Source: Edaphochlamys debaryana (taxonomy: Eukaryota; Chlorophyta; Chlorophyceae; Chlamydomonadales). From it: a DNA stretch of 64,000 bases. This document shows, piece by piece, positions 35,001 to 44,900 of this stretch. Below the pieces are notes generated by a model. It searched no databases. It saw only the letters and a program-made list of their open reading frames with translations, and had not been told where the DNA came from. Within the stretch, counting starts at the first letter, position 1; each line of letters starts with the position of its first letter. Location of the stretch: assembly GCA_016858145.1 (NCBI GenBank), contig JAEHOE010000072.1, positions 372,001 to 436,000 on the forward strand, read 5' to 3'. The translations under genes were made by a program, and so were the position numbers.

Positions 35001-36993
35001 GCGCGGGGACGTCTCGATTTCGGTACCGCCTGTGGCAGACAGCCGTCGCGCTGATGTCGCACCGCCATCTAGCCCTGTGCCGGCTGGCAGACCTGTGTTT
35101 GGCCTGGCTCTGCCGTACATTGGACTAGCGACTTGGCCTGCAACTTTTGGCCTGCACGGGAACCGGGCGCCGCCTTCGTGTCGAACACTGATGTCGGTAC
35201 CTCGCTCACAGACTGCTTGCTCCACTGCACCCGCGTGCTTCCCCTGTAGAGCGGACTCCACTCCGCTAGGGCACAACATCCCACCTCGCGGCTACGCCTA
35301 TACCTGCGCTTTTGGTAGGTCAAGGCTTCCCCCCTCCTCGCCGCTAGCCCTATCCAAGCCAGAAGTTGTGATGCGTCGGGTTTGACCAGAAGGGGTAAAG
35401 CCGTGATTGGCCAGCGCACCTGCCACTTGAGGTTGTGCATGTTCTCCACGTAGGTCTTGGCCTGGTCCTGCAGCCGCTCCTGGCGAGGCACCGAGAAGCC
35501 CAGGATGTACTTGACCTGAAGGGAGGGGGGAGGGAGAGGGGGCGAGGGGTGAGGGCGACAACAGGGGTGATCAACGAGCGGGCAGAGGGCCGGTCAGGAA
35601 AATGCAAGGTTCATCTTGCTCAGTCCTGTCGCCCCTTCGTGCCACGCCTCCTCCCTCCGTCCCCTTCCCATCCCTCCCTTCACCTGGCTGAGTCCAATGG
35701 TGATGGCCGCTCCTGACGTGAACCCGCCGATGACTGCGTGGCTGAGGAAGTTGGTCACGAAGCCCAGGCGGAACACGCCCACGCCCGTGTACAGGCAGGC
35801 CACCAGGAAGGCGAGCTGGATGGCCAGGTGGTTGTACTGCTCCTGGATCTCCTCCTGCAGGTGGAGAAGATAGACAGGGCAGGGGGAGGCAAGGGCGAGG
35901 GAGAGATTGAGTATGAGGTCCTCTCTCGAGTACCCATTATTATTACCATTCGCCAAGCGACCCACATCTGCCCCTTCCCCGCCCCTGAACGCACCTGGCC
36001 CGGTGCCGGCGCGTTGGGGTTTTGGATGTCTGCTGCCGCTGGGAGGATGTCTTTGAGTTTGGTCCCTATCAGAAGCGATGTGACGGCCACTGGCCCCACC
36101 GCCAGCTGTCGAGAGCTGCCCACGAGCGAGTACACGATGCACGGCAGGAAGGCGCCGTACAGGCCGTACACGGACGGCAGGCCGGCGAGGTTGGCGTACG
36201 ACATGCCCTGCACAGGAGGAAGGGGCAGAGGCGAGAGGTCATGTCGCGCGTCAGAAGCCATCAGGTGCGTGGGTAGCCCCGGGCCAGCTTGCTGCATCCC
36301 CTCTCCCCTCGCCCCTGCGCCGCCGCTCTGCCCCCCTCACCTGGGGCACCACCATGAAACCGACAGAGAGACCCGCCACGATGTCACTCAGCAGCCACTT
36401 GCGGACCTGAGGGGTGGTGGCGGAGGGCATGTTCGTAGATGAGGCCTGCGGGCCAGACGGCAGGTGATTCCACGAACAGCCCACGCCCTAGCTACCTGGT
36501 ACGTCCTGAGCCAGCGCACGCACGGCAGGAACACCGCCAGCCAGTCCAGGAAGGTGTAGGTGGCCACACGGTGCTGGTGCCTGGGGATAGGGTGAAGTTA
36601 TGAGGTACTTCAAGGGGGGAGAAGGGCAACTGGAGGGCCGGAAAAGGGGTACAGGGCTGCTCTGCGTCGGCACGAAGCCGCAACCCTGCCGTCAAGCTTA
36701 CCGCTCCTTCAGCTTTGAGAAGAACACCTTTACGCTGTCGCCCGGCTGAGGCGACTTCTCCTCTGGGAAGGGAAACAGTAGCCGCTGCGACACGTCGGAG
36801 GGCCGGTGCTTATGACGCTTGCGCGAGACCGCGACAAATGCCAACGGACAGTGCTAGCAAGCCTTACCTCAGAACCGTTGTCCAGGTCGTTCGGGAACAG
36901 CCGCAAGGAAGGTCCCGACGTTGGCGGCGGGAAGTGCCCGGGGCCTCCTGGCAATTCTTGAGCCCCATCGGGAGCGCTAACGTTTCGCTTCAT
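32094..36993 (-). CDS. SLC26/SULTR-type sulfate transporter with STAS domain, copy 2
   Basis: Inverted paralogue of copy 1; 749 aa. Exons (transcript order) 36993-36868, 36784-36702, 36580-36496, 36406-36341, 36207-35995, 35854-35684, 35515-35420, 34790-34635, 34469-34394, 34255-34165, 34083-33962, 33837-33671, 33528-33423, 33294-33140, 32992-32932, 32819-32707, 32605-32520, 32370-32094. Exons 3-17 have exactly the same lengths as in copy 1 and nearly the same sequence. The first two exons ([27 protein letters not shown]) and the C-terminal tail differ, and the tail is 120 residues shorter, ending ANPARP. The STAS core is identical to copy 1 by eye. Intron 7 (34791-35419) is 629 bp instead of 127 bp because it holds a 429-bp repeat of the upstream region. 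The start codon lies at the edge of the other copy of that repeat. Confidence 0.88.
34865..35293. repeat. Repeat element, intronic copy (A)
   Basis: 429 bp inside intron 7 of SULTR copy 2, repeated in the same orientation at 36987-37415. The offset is constant at 2122 bp, so there are no indels; I count roughly 8-10 mismatches. It starts gcttcatgggagcgg. No terminal inverted repeats or obvious target-site duplication seen. Its 171-aa ORF (34870-35385) has no recognisable domain. Confidence 0.88.
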
Positions 36994-37415
36994 GGGAGCG
37001 GCGCCGGCTGAAGTGCCCGGCTACTTCCAAGGCGACCTCAAAGTTCGTCAGCAAGGGTGTATGCTCCAGGCCACGGAGCCAAGTAGGGAGTGTTGCAGCT
37101 TTGGCTTAGTGGTCAACGGTGCGCGCGGGGACGTCTCGATTTCGGTACCGCCTGTGGCAGACAGCCGTCGCACTGATGTCGCACCGCCATCTAGCCCTGT
37201 GCCGGCTGGCAGACCTGTGTTTGGCCTGGCTCTGCCGTACATTGGACTAGCGACTTGGCCTGCAACTTTTGGCCTGCACGGGAACCGGGCGCCGCCTTCG
37301 TGTCGAACACTGATGTCGGTACCTCGCTCACAGACTGCTTGCTCCACTGCACCCCCGTGCTTCCCCTGTAGAGCGGACTCCGCTCCATTAGGGCACAACA
37401 TCCCACCGCGCGGCC
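36987..37415. repeat. Repeat element, promoter-region copy (B)
   Basis: Covers the SULTR copy 2 start codon (36991-36993, minus strand) and most of the 488 bp between it and the gene A copy 2 start. Near-identical to element A. Confidence 0.88.
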
Positions 37416-37481
37416 ACGTCTTCTTACGCGCACATAAGCGCAACACCTAACAAGCACCGTCGTTGGGAACCCAGAGCTACA
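36994..37481. promoter_or_regulatory. Divergent upstream region, arm 2
   Basis: 488 bp between the starts of SULTR copy 2 (-) and gene A copy 2 (+). About 420 bp of it is repeat B. A bidirectional promoter is inferred from layout. Confidence 0.5.
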
Positions 37482-39573
37482 ATGCGCATACAGTTTTCAC
37501 TCGCCGTGCTAGCGCTGGCGCTGGCGCATGTAATGCCAAGGCAAGCACGGAGCGGCCGCACCAGTGCAGCTGACTGCCTCCCGAGAGACCGACCTTACAC
37601 TTGACGGTGCAGAGTTGAGGCGGCCAAGTACAACATCAGCCAGACGCAACAGTGGCCGGGAGCCGTGTCGCACATCGTGCCGGGAGCACCCTGCGACGGC
37701 GGTGAGTCCCGGGCAGCACCCGCGAAGGGCGCACTGGTCTAAGGTGCAGGGCCCTCGCGATGTGGACCCCATTCACACGGGTTGGGAGCGGCACCTGAGG
37801 TCCGGGGGGCCTTTGCAGCATGCAGCTGCGTCGGACCACAACCTGCGGTCTGGACCTCCTAGCGCCTGATTCATTCCTCTGCGCCCACCCCTCCCTCCTC
37901 CCTCTCTTGCAGAGCTGGGGACATGCGTGCCGAGTAAGTTGCAGGCCGAAGGCCGGAGTCAGGGCAATCGGCACCCTGTTGGAGGCAAGGGTCCCACCCT
38001 GAAAGCGGTGAGGTGTCCTGGCGACCTGAGGCCCTTCCTGCCTCTGCGCCCCCATGTCCACCACGCCCCCAGTGAACGTCACCATCAACCCCAACACGCT
38101 CTGGTACTGGTGCGGCTTCTACACCACGCACCGCACCGTTTACACGGTCAAGTCTAATGGCAACAGCAACATCACGCAAGTCTGGCTCGTGCGCAATCAA
38201 GTCCTGGATGTGGGTCGTGCCCCCTTGTTGTGACGGGCCACGCTGGGGAAGCAAGAGATCAGGATGACGCATGGCAAAGAGGGTCCCAAGCATAATGCAA
38301 AGTGTGTGAGGGATAAAGGAGAGGGCGTATGCGCAACAAAGTTCAGTAGGGGTCAAGCGCCCTTGGTGGTTGGCGCTCTTGGCCAGGACCTGCGGGTGAC
38401 GGGGAGGGTGCGTGGCACCAACCGGACTTTGAGATGGCGAATGAGCGGGAGGAGCGGGACGGCGGGAGGAGCTCAGCGCTGAGTCTCACAACCACCACAA
38501 CGCTCGGTTCCATCTCTCCCTACAGAACTGCTTCATTCCCAACATCGGGACCCTGGAGAACTGCCCGGTCATTCCTGGTGAGTAGGACACATGGGGGCTC
38601 ACCTTGCCACCCGCACACGCTGGCACGTTCCCGCCCCCTCGAACCTCCCAACCTCCTGATAAAGCAGATGGCCTGCCGGTGGCTCGGCAGTGCGTACCTT
38701 TCATGCGCTCCCAGTTCCTGTCTCAACTAGACTCATATCATATGCCTCAACACATCTCGCCCCTGGCCGCGTGCAGAGAGCTCGTGCAGCAAAAAGAAGA
38801 CGTGCAACATCCGTGTGTTTGGTCTGTCGTTTGAGGACCCCATGTGCATCGTTGTCCTGAACAACGGGTGAGCGGCCTCTAAGGGTCTCAGCTTCGTCCG
38901 TCCGAATCCGGGTGCCATGCCGAGTAGTGTGCTAACCCTTCCCGCTCAAACCCTTGCAACCCCTACAGAGTCAACCCCTTCAAGGCCTCCGTCCAGGTCA
39001 ACAACTTTTATGACCGTGAGTGGAATGGGCAACAGGAGAAACAGGAAGGCAGACAGATTGACTGCCTGGATGGGCTGCAACAAGCATGCATGCCCACTTG
39101 GACCCCATCCATCACGCCATGCCCAATGCCCCATCGTGCAGATCCACGCTACTACGGGACCGTCTTCGTCGTCATCTTCTGCGTGTGCGGCTTCAGCGCC
39201 ATCCTGGTGAAGCTGGGATACGACGTAAGTGGGCGGGAAGGGTGCGTGAGGTCTTGCCCGCATGCACCGCCGGGGTGCCGTTTAATGAAGGAAGAGCCTA
39301 ATGACATCCGCACCCGCGCCCCACCCGCAGTTCTACAGCGGCTGTGCCACCCCGGTCAATGCCAAGCACAAGGAGGCCGTCAAGGTCAAGCGCCCCAGCA
39401 GTGACGGGCTCAAGGAGGGGCTCTTGGACGGGGAGGCGGACGCCGAGAAGGGGAACGGCGCGGCGCTGGTGCCCCAGGGCCCGCCCGACGCGGCTGGCGA
39501 TGCGGGGGCGCTGTCGGGCTTCAGGGCGCGGCTCCGAGGGCTGCTCAGCCGGGAACCCAAGCAGGAGCCTTGA
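37482..39573 (+). CDS. Gene A copy 2: type I membrane glycoprotein, unknown family
   Basis: Inverted paralogue of the gene at 21851-24023; 266 aa. Exons 37482-37540, 37613-37701, 38073-38209, 38526-38577, 38777-38867, 38969-39015, 39142-39224, 39331-39573; only exon 1 differs in length from copy 1 (59 against 71 nt). Intron 1 is again best read as GC-AG (AG|GCAAGC to GCAG). Signal peptide MRIQFSLAVLALALAHVMP. The ectodomain has NISQ, NVT and NIT glycosylation motifs and at least seven Cys, including SSCSKKKTC. One span lies near residues 159-187 (YYGTVFVVIFCVCGFSAILV). The cytosolic tail begins FYSGCATPVNAKHKEAVKVK and ends REPKQEP. Introns differ strongly from copy 1, unlike those of the neighbouring transporter. 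Role unknown; its repeated pairing with the sulfate-type transporter suggests a functional or regulatory link. Confidence 0.75.
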
Positions 39574-40096
39574 AGGGTGGAGCAGGGGGGCTGGAGGGCA
39601 GAGCAGGGAGTGGAGTGCGCTGCGGCTCGGGTGCTGCCGGGTTGGAGCTTGCGTTGGGCGTTGTCGGGGCACTTGCGTGGGTGGCGCACGGGTCGATACC
39701 TCTCAAGCCTGTGCTGCGCAGGGATCCGTGTGCTGGCGGTGAGACGAGGAGGTGACATGGGAAAGCTGGCTCGTTAGGGTAGCCAAGAACAACTTGGCGA
39801 AGAAGCCTCTTAGCTGGCTCGTTGGTTAGTGTTTGCTCTCCTCTATTGCTTACAGTTGTGCGCTTGCTCGGCCGTCGCGATATGCGGCATTGACCAGTCG
39901 TGGCACTGCCGGGCTCACTATGCCCCGGCCGGGCCCAGCGCATAGCAAACACAAATAGATAGGATAGAACACTACACGCGACACGACACTCTCGCGCCGC
40001 AGTTGTGCAGTTGCAGCCTTGACAGACTCAGAGCCTCTTGCACCGTTGGCACGGCTGGTCCGGGCGCAGGCCTGAAAAGGCGCGTCCGGACCGGTC
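39574..40096. other. Intergenic region
   Basis: 3' flank of gene A copy 2 and 5' flank of the small orphan gene. An A-rich stretch (39946-39975, acacaaatagataggataga) is the only promoter-like feature seen. Confidence 0.45.
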
Positions 40097-40851
40097 ATGG
40101 CTCCGAAGCGGAAGCGGAGCGAGGGGGCGGAGGAGGAGGAGGAGGATGCGCGAGGTGAGAAGGAATCTGTCCGCTTCAGTTCCTCGCAGCCCGCTCAGCA
40201 GCTGCTCTTCGACCTGCTGCGACTAGAGTCGCCAAGGGGTGTCCTGTCAAGACTTGGACCGAGTGCAAAATCTCTCAACGCCCGCGACCCTGTGCAACTC
40301 TCTCCCCCGCAGGCCGCATGTCGACCATCAAATGCGGGCTGGCAAGCATCCTGCGCGCCGAGGTCAGAGCCGGCGCCGGCGAGGAGGTCACTCGCCAGCA
40401 GGTGCTCACTGCTATGGATCTGCTTGTCGCGGCGTTGACGCGGCTGCGATTCGAGGCGTTGAGCCTGCTGGGCCTGGTAGCGGTCCGAATGTTCGAGGAC
40501 GCACAGCAGGCCGCGGCTCCGGCTCCCGCGCATTGCGCGCGGTGTCGGGAGCTGCGCGAAGCGCGCGGGGCGGCATGGGCGGAGCTGACCGGTAACGACA
40601 CGTACGCAGCGCTCAGCACCGTTGCCGAGTACGACCTTTCAGCGCGGGGCAAGAAGTTAGGCCGCCCGTCCACGCGTGCCGAGAATGCAGAGGACGAGCT
40701 CGTGCGCCACGTGTACCAGGAGCACTTCCTGCCGCTTCGCAACAACGCGGCGGCGGGTGCCCGTGTGCACGTGTCGGGCTTGACCGCTTTCCTGCCGCCG
40801 CTGGCGCGGGCCGCCACAGCCGCCCGAGGGGGCGGGCTGAGAGCTAGCTAG
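40097..40851 (+). CDS. Small orphan protein
   Basis: Two exons, 40097-40238 and 40313-40851, in phase across a 74-bp intron with a strong acceptor (ctcccccgcag); 226 aa. The N terminus has a basic, nuclear-signal-like patch (MAPKRKRSE) and a Glu run, then a helical region rich in Ala and Leu, a lone CARC motif, and a conserved-looking segment GRPSTRAENAEDELVRHVYQ followed by EHFLPLRNN. I do not recognise the family. A DNA-binding or transposon-derived role is possible but unsupported. The ATG chosen is the first in the open frame. Confidence 0.5.
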
Positions 40852-41916
40852 CAGCAACGGGGGATGGAGCGCGGGGGCGGATGCGTGTGGGCGGTGGGAG
40901 GCGGGCATCTCCTCTTTCTACCTTTCTCTGTGGTGCGTGTGTGGTGCACCCAACCCAACCGGCGAAGTCCGGCATTGCGGGGTTGCGAAGGCCCCTGACG
41001 AGGGAGTTCGTGCTTCAGTGCGCTTACTCCGGATGGCTGGTGACCCCAGGTGGTTGGATGGTGGCACCACTGGTTGGTCCCAGGAGGGGCTCAGCCCTTT
41101 TCCTGCCGCGCGAGGCAGCCACCTACTCTTGTCGCTTTGGGTGGCTTTTTTGGCATGACGGGATGCATGGCTGCACTCCGGTTGCGGTGGACGGAGCACG
41201 GATCCTCTTTAGGCTGGGCCCACTGCGCTAGCTAGGAGCACACCAAACAGGTCTCCAATGCTTGCCAACTTAGAGTATTGGTAGGCCATGACGGGTGGAC
41301 GGGTGGTAGGTCGACTAGTAGGCGGAGGTGTGCCAGTTACAAGTCTGGCCGGGATTAAGTGCGGCATTGCTGAGGTCAACTGGCAGGATGGATAATGAGC
41401 ATTGCTTTAACCGAGGAAAGCATTGGCCAGTGTGTATGCGCTAGCGCTTATGAGTTGTGAATTCTACGGATCGCTCGCCACCCTCTCATATATCCAGTCC
41501 CGTGACCCCCTTCGTCTCCGCCCCCCACCTTGCCGAACTCGTACTTGATTAGCTCCCAGGTCCCAGCACCGATAACCCCCCTGCAGCACGACACAGCAGT
41601 CATCTGCTTGTATATGGCCACCGGGGGGCTGCGCCTCCTGCCAACCATTTTATGATAAGGCTGCTGTCATTCAACAGACTTGGAAAATCTTGCTGAAGTA
41701 TCGCATGTAGAAGTACGGGTTGCAGCATTTGTCCACACCTTACTAGACCAACGCATCATCCCCAGTGCTGCACTCCAAGCCCACGTGATGCATACCCGCT
41801 TTCCCAGCAGTACACAATGCCTACAGCTGTATTGACTCTACCCCCTGCATGTATAGCCTAGGACAGCACGCGCAGCGCGCCAGTTATACCATCTACCGGT
41901 AGCTTCCTGTGAGGCC
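40852..41916. other. Intergenic region
   Basis: Lower GC than neighbours, between the small orphan gene and the stop of the giant minus-strand gene. Minus-strand TTACA at about 41336 could be its poly(A) signal. No gene supported. Confidence 0.5.
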
Positions 41917-44900
41917 TCACGCAGCCCAGCGCGACCCCCCATCGTCAGACGCTGCAGCCGAGGCACCCCCGATCCCCACTGACGGCTGCTGCTGCTGCAT
42001 CGGAGCTGGCGCGGGGTGGCGCTGCGGGTGAAGGACCAGGAGCTGGGCGTCTAGAGCGCGCACCAGCTCCCGGCTCGCCACCGCCACGGCCTCGGCCGCC
42101 CCTGCCCGCGCCTCCGCCTCCGCCAGCCTCGCCCTCAGGGCCTCCGCTTCCGCCGCCCAGGCCTCCGCCTCCGCCAGCCCTGGCTGGCGCACCGCCGCTT
42201 CTGCGGCGCGCGCCTCCGCCTCCGCTGACCTTGCTTGGGCCACTGCTGCTTCCGCTGCAGCTGCTTCCGCTTTCTCTGCCCGCGCCCGCACCTCTGCCAA
42301 CTGCGCCAGGGCCCGCTCCTGTGCTGCCAGTCTCGCCTCCAGAGCCGCCGTCTCGGCGGCCCGCGCCTCCGCCTCGGCCAACCGGGCTCTGACTGCCTCC
42401 ATCTCTGCCGCCCGCGCCTCCGCCTCCGCCTCCGCCGCCTGCGCCTCCGCCGCCTCAGCCCTCGCCCGCAGCTCCGCCAGCGCCCCCTCCGCCTCCGCCG
42501 CCCTCGCCTGTAGCGCCCGCTCCCGCTCCTCGCGCCCCCGCTCCTGCTCCTGCTGCAGCTGGTGCCGCCGCTGTAGCTGCAGGGCCAGGGGCAGCCCCGC
42601 GGACACCACCGGAACCGGAGCGGACCCCAGCGCAGCCGCCGGCATGGGCATGGGCGCGTGGGTGCCCACCAACAGGGGCTGAACCACGGGGGCCGGCGCC
42701 GCGGGCAAACCAGTCGTAGTGGCCGGGCCGGTGCTTGGGGCGGCAGCCAGAGGCAGCGCGGAAGCCGGCGGCAACAGGGCTACAGCGGCTGCTGGGAGCT
42801 GAACTGCAGCCATGGCAGGGCTGACGTAAACCCCCGCCTCTACCGCAGGCGCTGCGTCCATCACTGGCGCCAGGGCGGACAGCCCAAACACCGGTGGCGC
42901 TCCTGCGTGAAGGGGCACAGCCGCTGGCGCCGGGTACGCCGAGGAGGATGGCACCGGCGGCGCCTGCCGTGGCTCGCCGGTGGCCGGAGCACGGGCTGGG
43001 GCCAAGGCGCTCGTGGCCTCTTGAACCGGCCTCGGCACAGGGATAGGCGGCACCACGGGGACTGGCGTTGGGAGTTGGCCGGCTTGAGCAGACTGCGCAG
43101 CCAGGGAACCTGCAGCCAACGAAAGCGGCGGCGAGGGCCCAGGTGCCCCCTTGCACGCCTCTGCCGCGACGACTTGGGGCGAAGGCTCTGCTGCGGAAGG
43201 CATCCCTGCCTCTTGGCCATGGGAGCTGTGCGACGCGAGGGCGGAGGCCACGGGCACCGGCGTGGGGACCGGGACGTCAGCGGCGACCGCGCGAGGGCAG
43301 GGGAATGGCCTCGGAGCTGCAACGGGCTGAATCAGGGGAGCGGGCTGGTGTGCCGGCACGGCGGTGAGCCCTGCTGCCGCCGGCAAGAGGGCCGCGCAGG
43401 CTGCTGCTGGCGCGGGGTGCGCCTGGGGCCGGTCGTCCGCTGCAGCTGCTTGCGATGACTGCGCCGATCCTTGTGGTGCGGCCTGGGCTGTTGGCGCCTG
43501 CGGGTCCTCTCGAGGCGGATGCGACGAAGGTGGCAGCGGCCTCCCTGGCAGGGGAGGAAACTCTTCCCCTGCCAGACCCGGCACGGTGGCGCCCTGCCAG
43601 GACCGCCTCGGGGCGTGCTGCTGCGCGCGTGGGTCCGCTGCCGCCTGAGGCTTGGGCCCGCGTTTCCGTTGGCCGTCGGGAGGCTGCTGAGGCCGTGGCA
43701 GCGGGGTGGGTTCTCCGGTTGGGAAGACTGCCTGGACTCCCGAGATTGGTGCGGGCTTGGGCTCAGCTGTGTGTGAATGCTCTGGCCCCGTTTGCCCCGT
43801 TTGCACGTTGACTGCTGTTGGCAGCGATGCCGCCAGCATTGAGCGGTCCTGTAGCGCAGGCTTGGGCGGCGGCGGAGTAGTTTTGCCGCCAGCACTGATC
43901 ACTCTCACGCCTCCAGGGAGGACCGCGCTGCCGTTGCGGCTCGACTCACCGCCGCTCGAGGCCCTGCCGAGGGTCCGATCGGCCGTGTCGCCGAGCCTAC
44001 CAGACCCGTCCTCTGATCCGCCGCCGCTTGCCGTCCGGCTCAGGGGCTTGCGTCCAGCAGCGTCCGAGCCCGTCCCGATGCTGCCGGTTTCTCCGGCCTC
44101 CCCCTCAGCGTCGGCGGCCGCAGCGGAGGCGCCGGAGGGCTCGACGAGGGCAACAGGCAGCGGCACGGAGACGAGATCAAGGGTCCCTGGCGGCAGCAGA
44201 GGCCTCGCCGCCGCCAGCTGTTCGCCGATGGTCCTCAGCTCGGGCAGGAGCTCCGCTAGCCCCGCCTCCACCGCCGCCTCTGCCGCGGCGGCGGCCGCAG
44301 CAGACTCCGCCGCCCTCCGAGCTGCCGCCTCACTCTGCCTCCGCGCCTCCGCTGCGCGTTCCTCCTCGTCGCCTTCGCCCTCCTCGTCGCCTTCGCCCTC
44401 CTCGCCCTCGACCGCCTCCGCCGCTGCCACGCCCGCCTCCGCCGCCGCCTCGGCCTTCGCCGCCTCCGCTGCCAGCAACGCCGCCCGCCGCTGCGACGCC
44501 CCGCACTCCTCCACCTTGGGCAAGATCTTGCTGCCGTACAGCTCGATCGCATCCAGGCTGGCCTCAAGCTTCTTGGCCAGGACCTTGCGGCTGGCGGCTT
44601 CCTCGGGTCCGTCCCTCCCTGGAGCCCCGGCCTTGAGCGCCGCCGCCGCCAGCGCCAGCTGTTGCGGCAGCAGGCGCTGGAGGTCCCTCAGGGCCCCGCC
44701 CAGGTTGCCCCAGTCCAGGGCCTCGGCCAGGGCGCGGACGGCCTGGGAGGGAGGAGCACGAGAGGGAGGCAGGGAGGGGTCAAGGTCATAAGGACAGAAG
44801 GGGGAGAAGGGGGGTGTAGGACAGGGCCCGGGAGGAGGCAGCAGGGGAGCGCAAGGTTGGCGGACGGCTCCCTACCGCACTCACCGGCTCGTGCAGGGCC

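Larger units (their letters stand above)
32270..39573. repeat. Arm 2 of the transporter/gene A inverted duplication
   Basis: Mirror of arm 1 (21851-29000): SULTR copy 2 (-) followed by gene A copy 2 (+). Edges are approximate: the left edge is where the transporter tails stop matching, the right edge is the gene A stop codon. Confidence 0.9.

Noticed and set aside
34870..35385. 171-aa ORF across repeat element A (and 152-aa ORF across B)
   Set aside because: No domain, and the reading beyond the repeat differs between copies. It overlaps a well-supported intron and a promoter region.
43706..44791. 361-aa plus-strand ORF
   Set aside because: Antisense of the in-frame last exon of the TRANK1-like gene; composition mirrors its Ala/Glu repeats.
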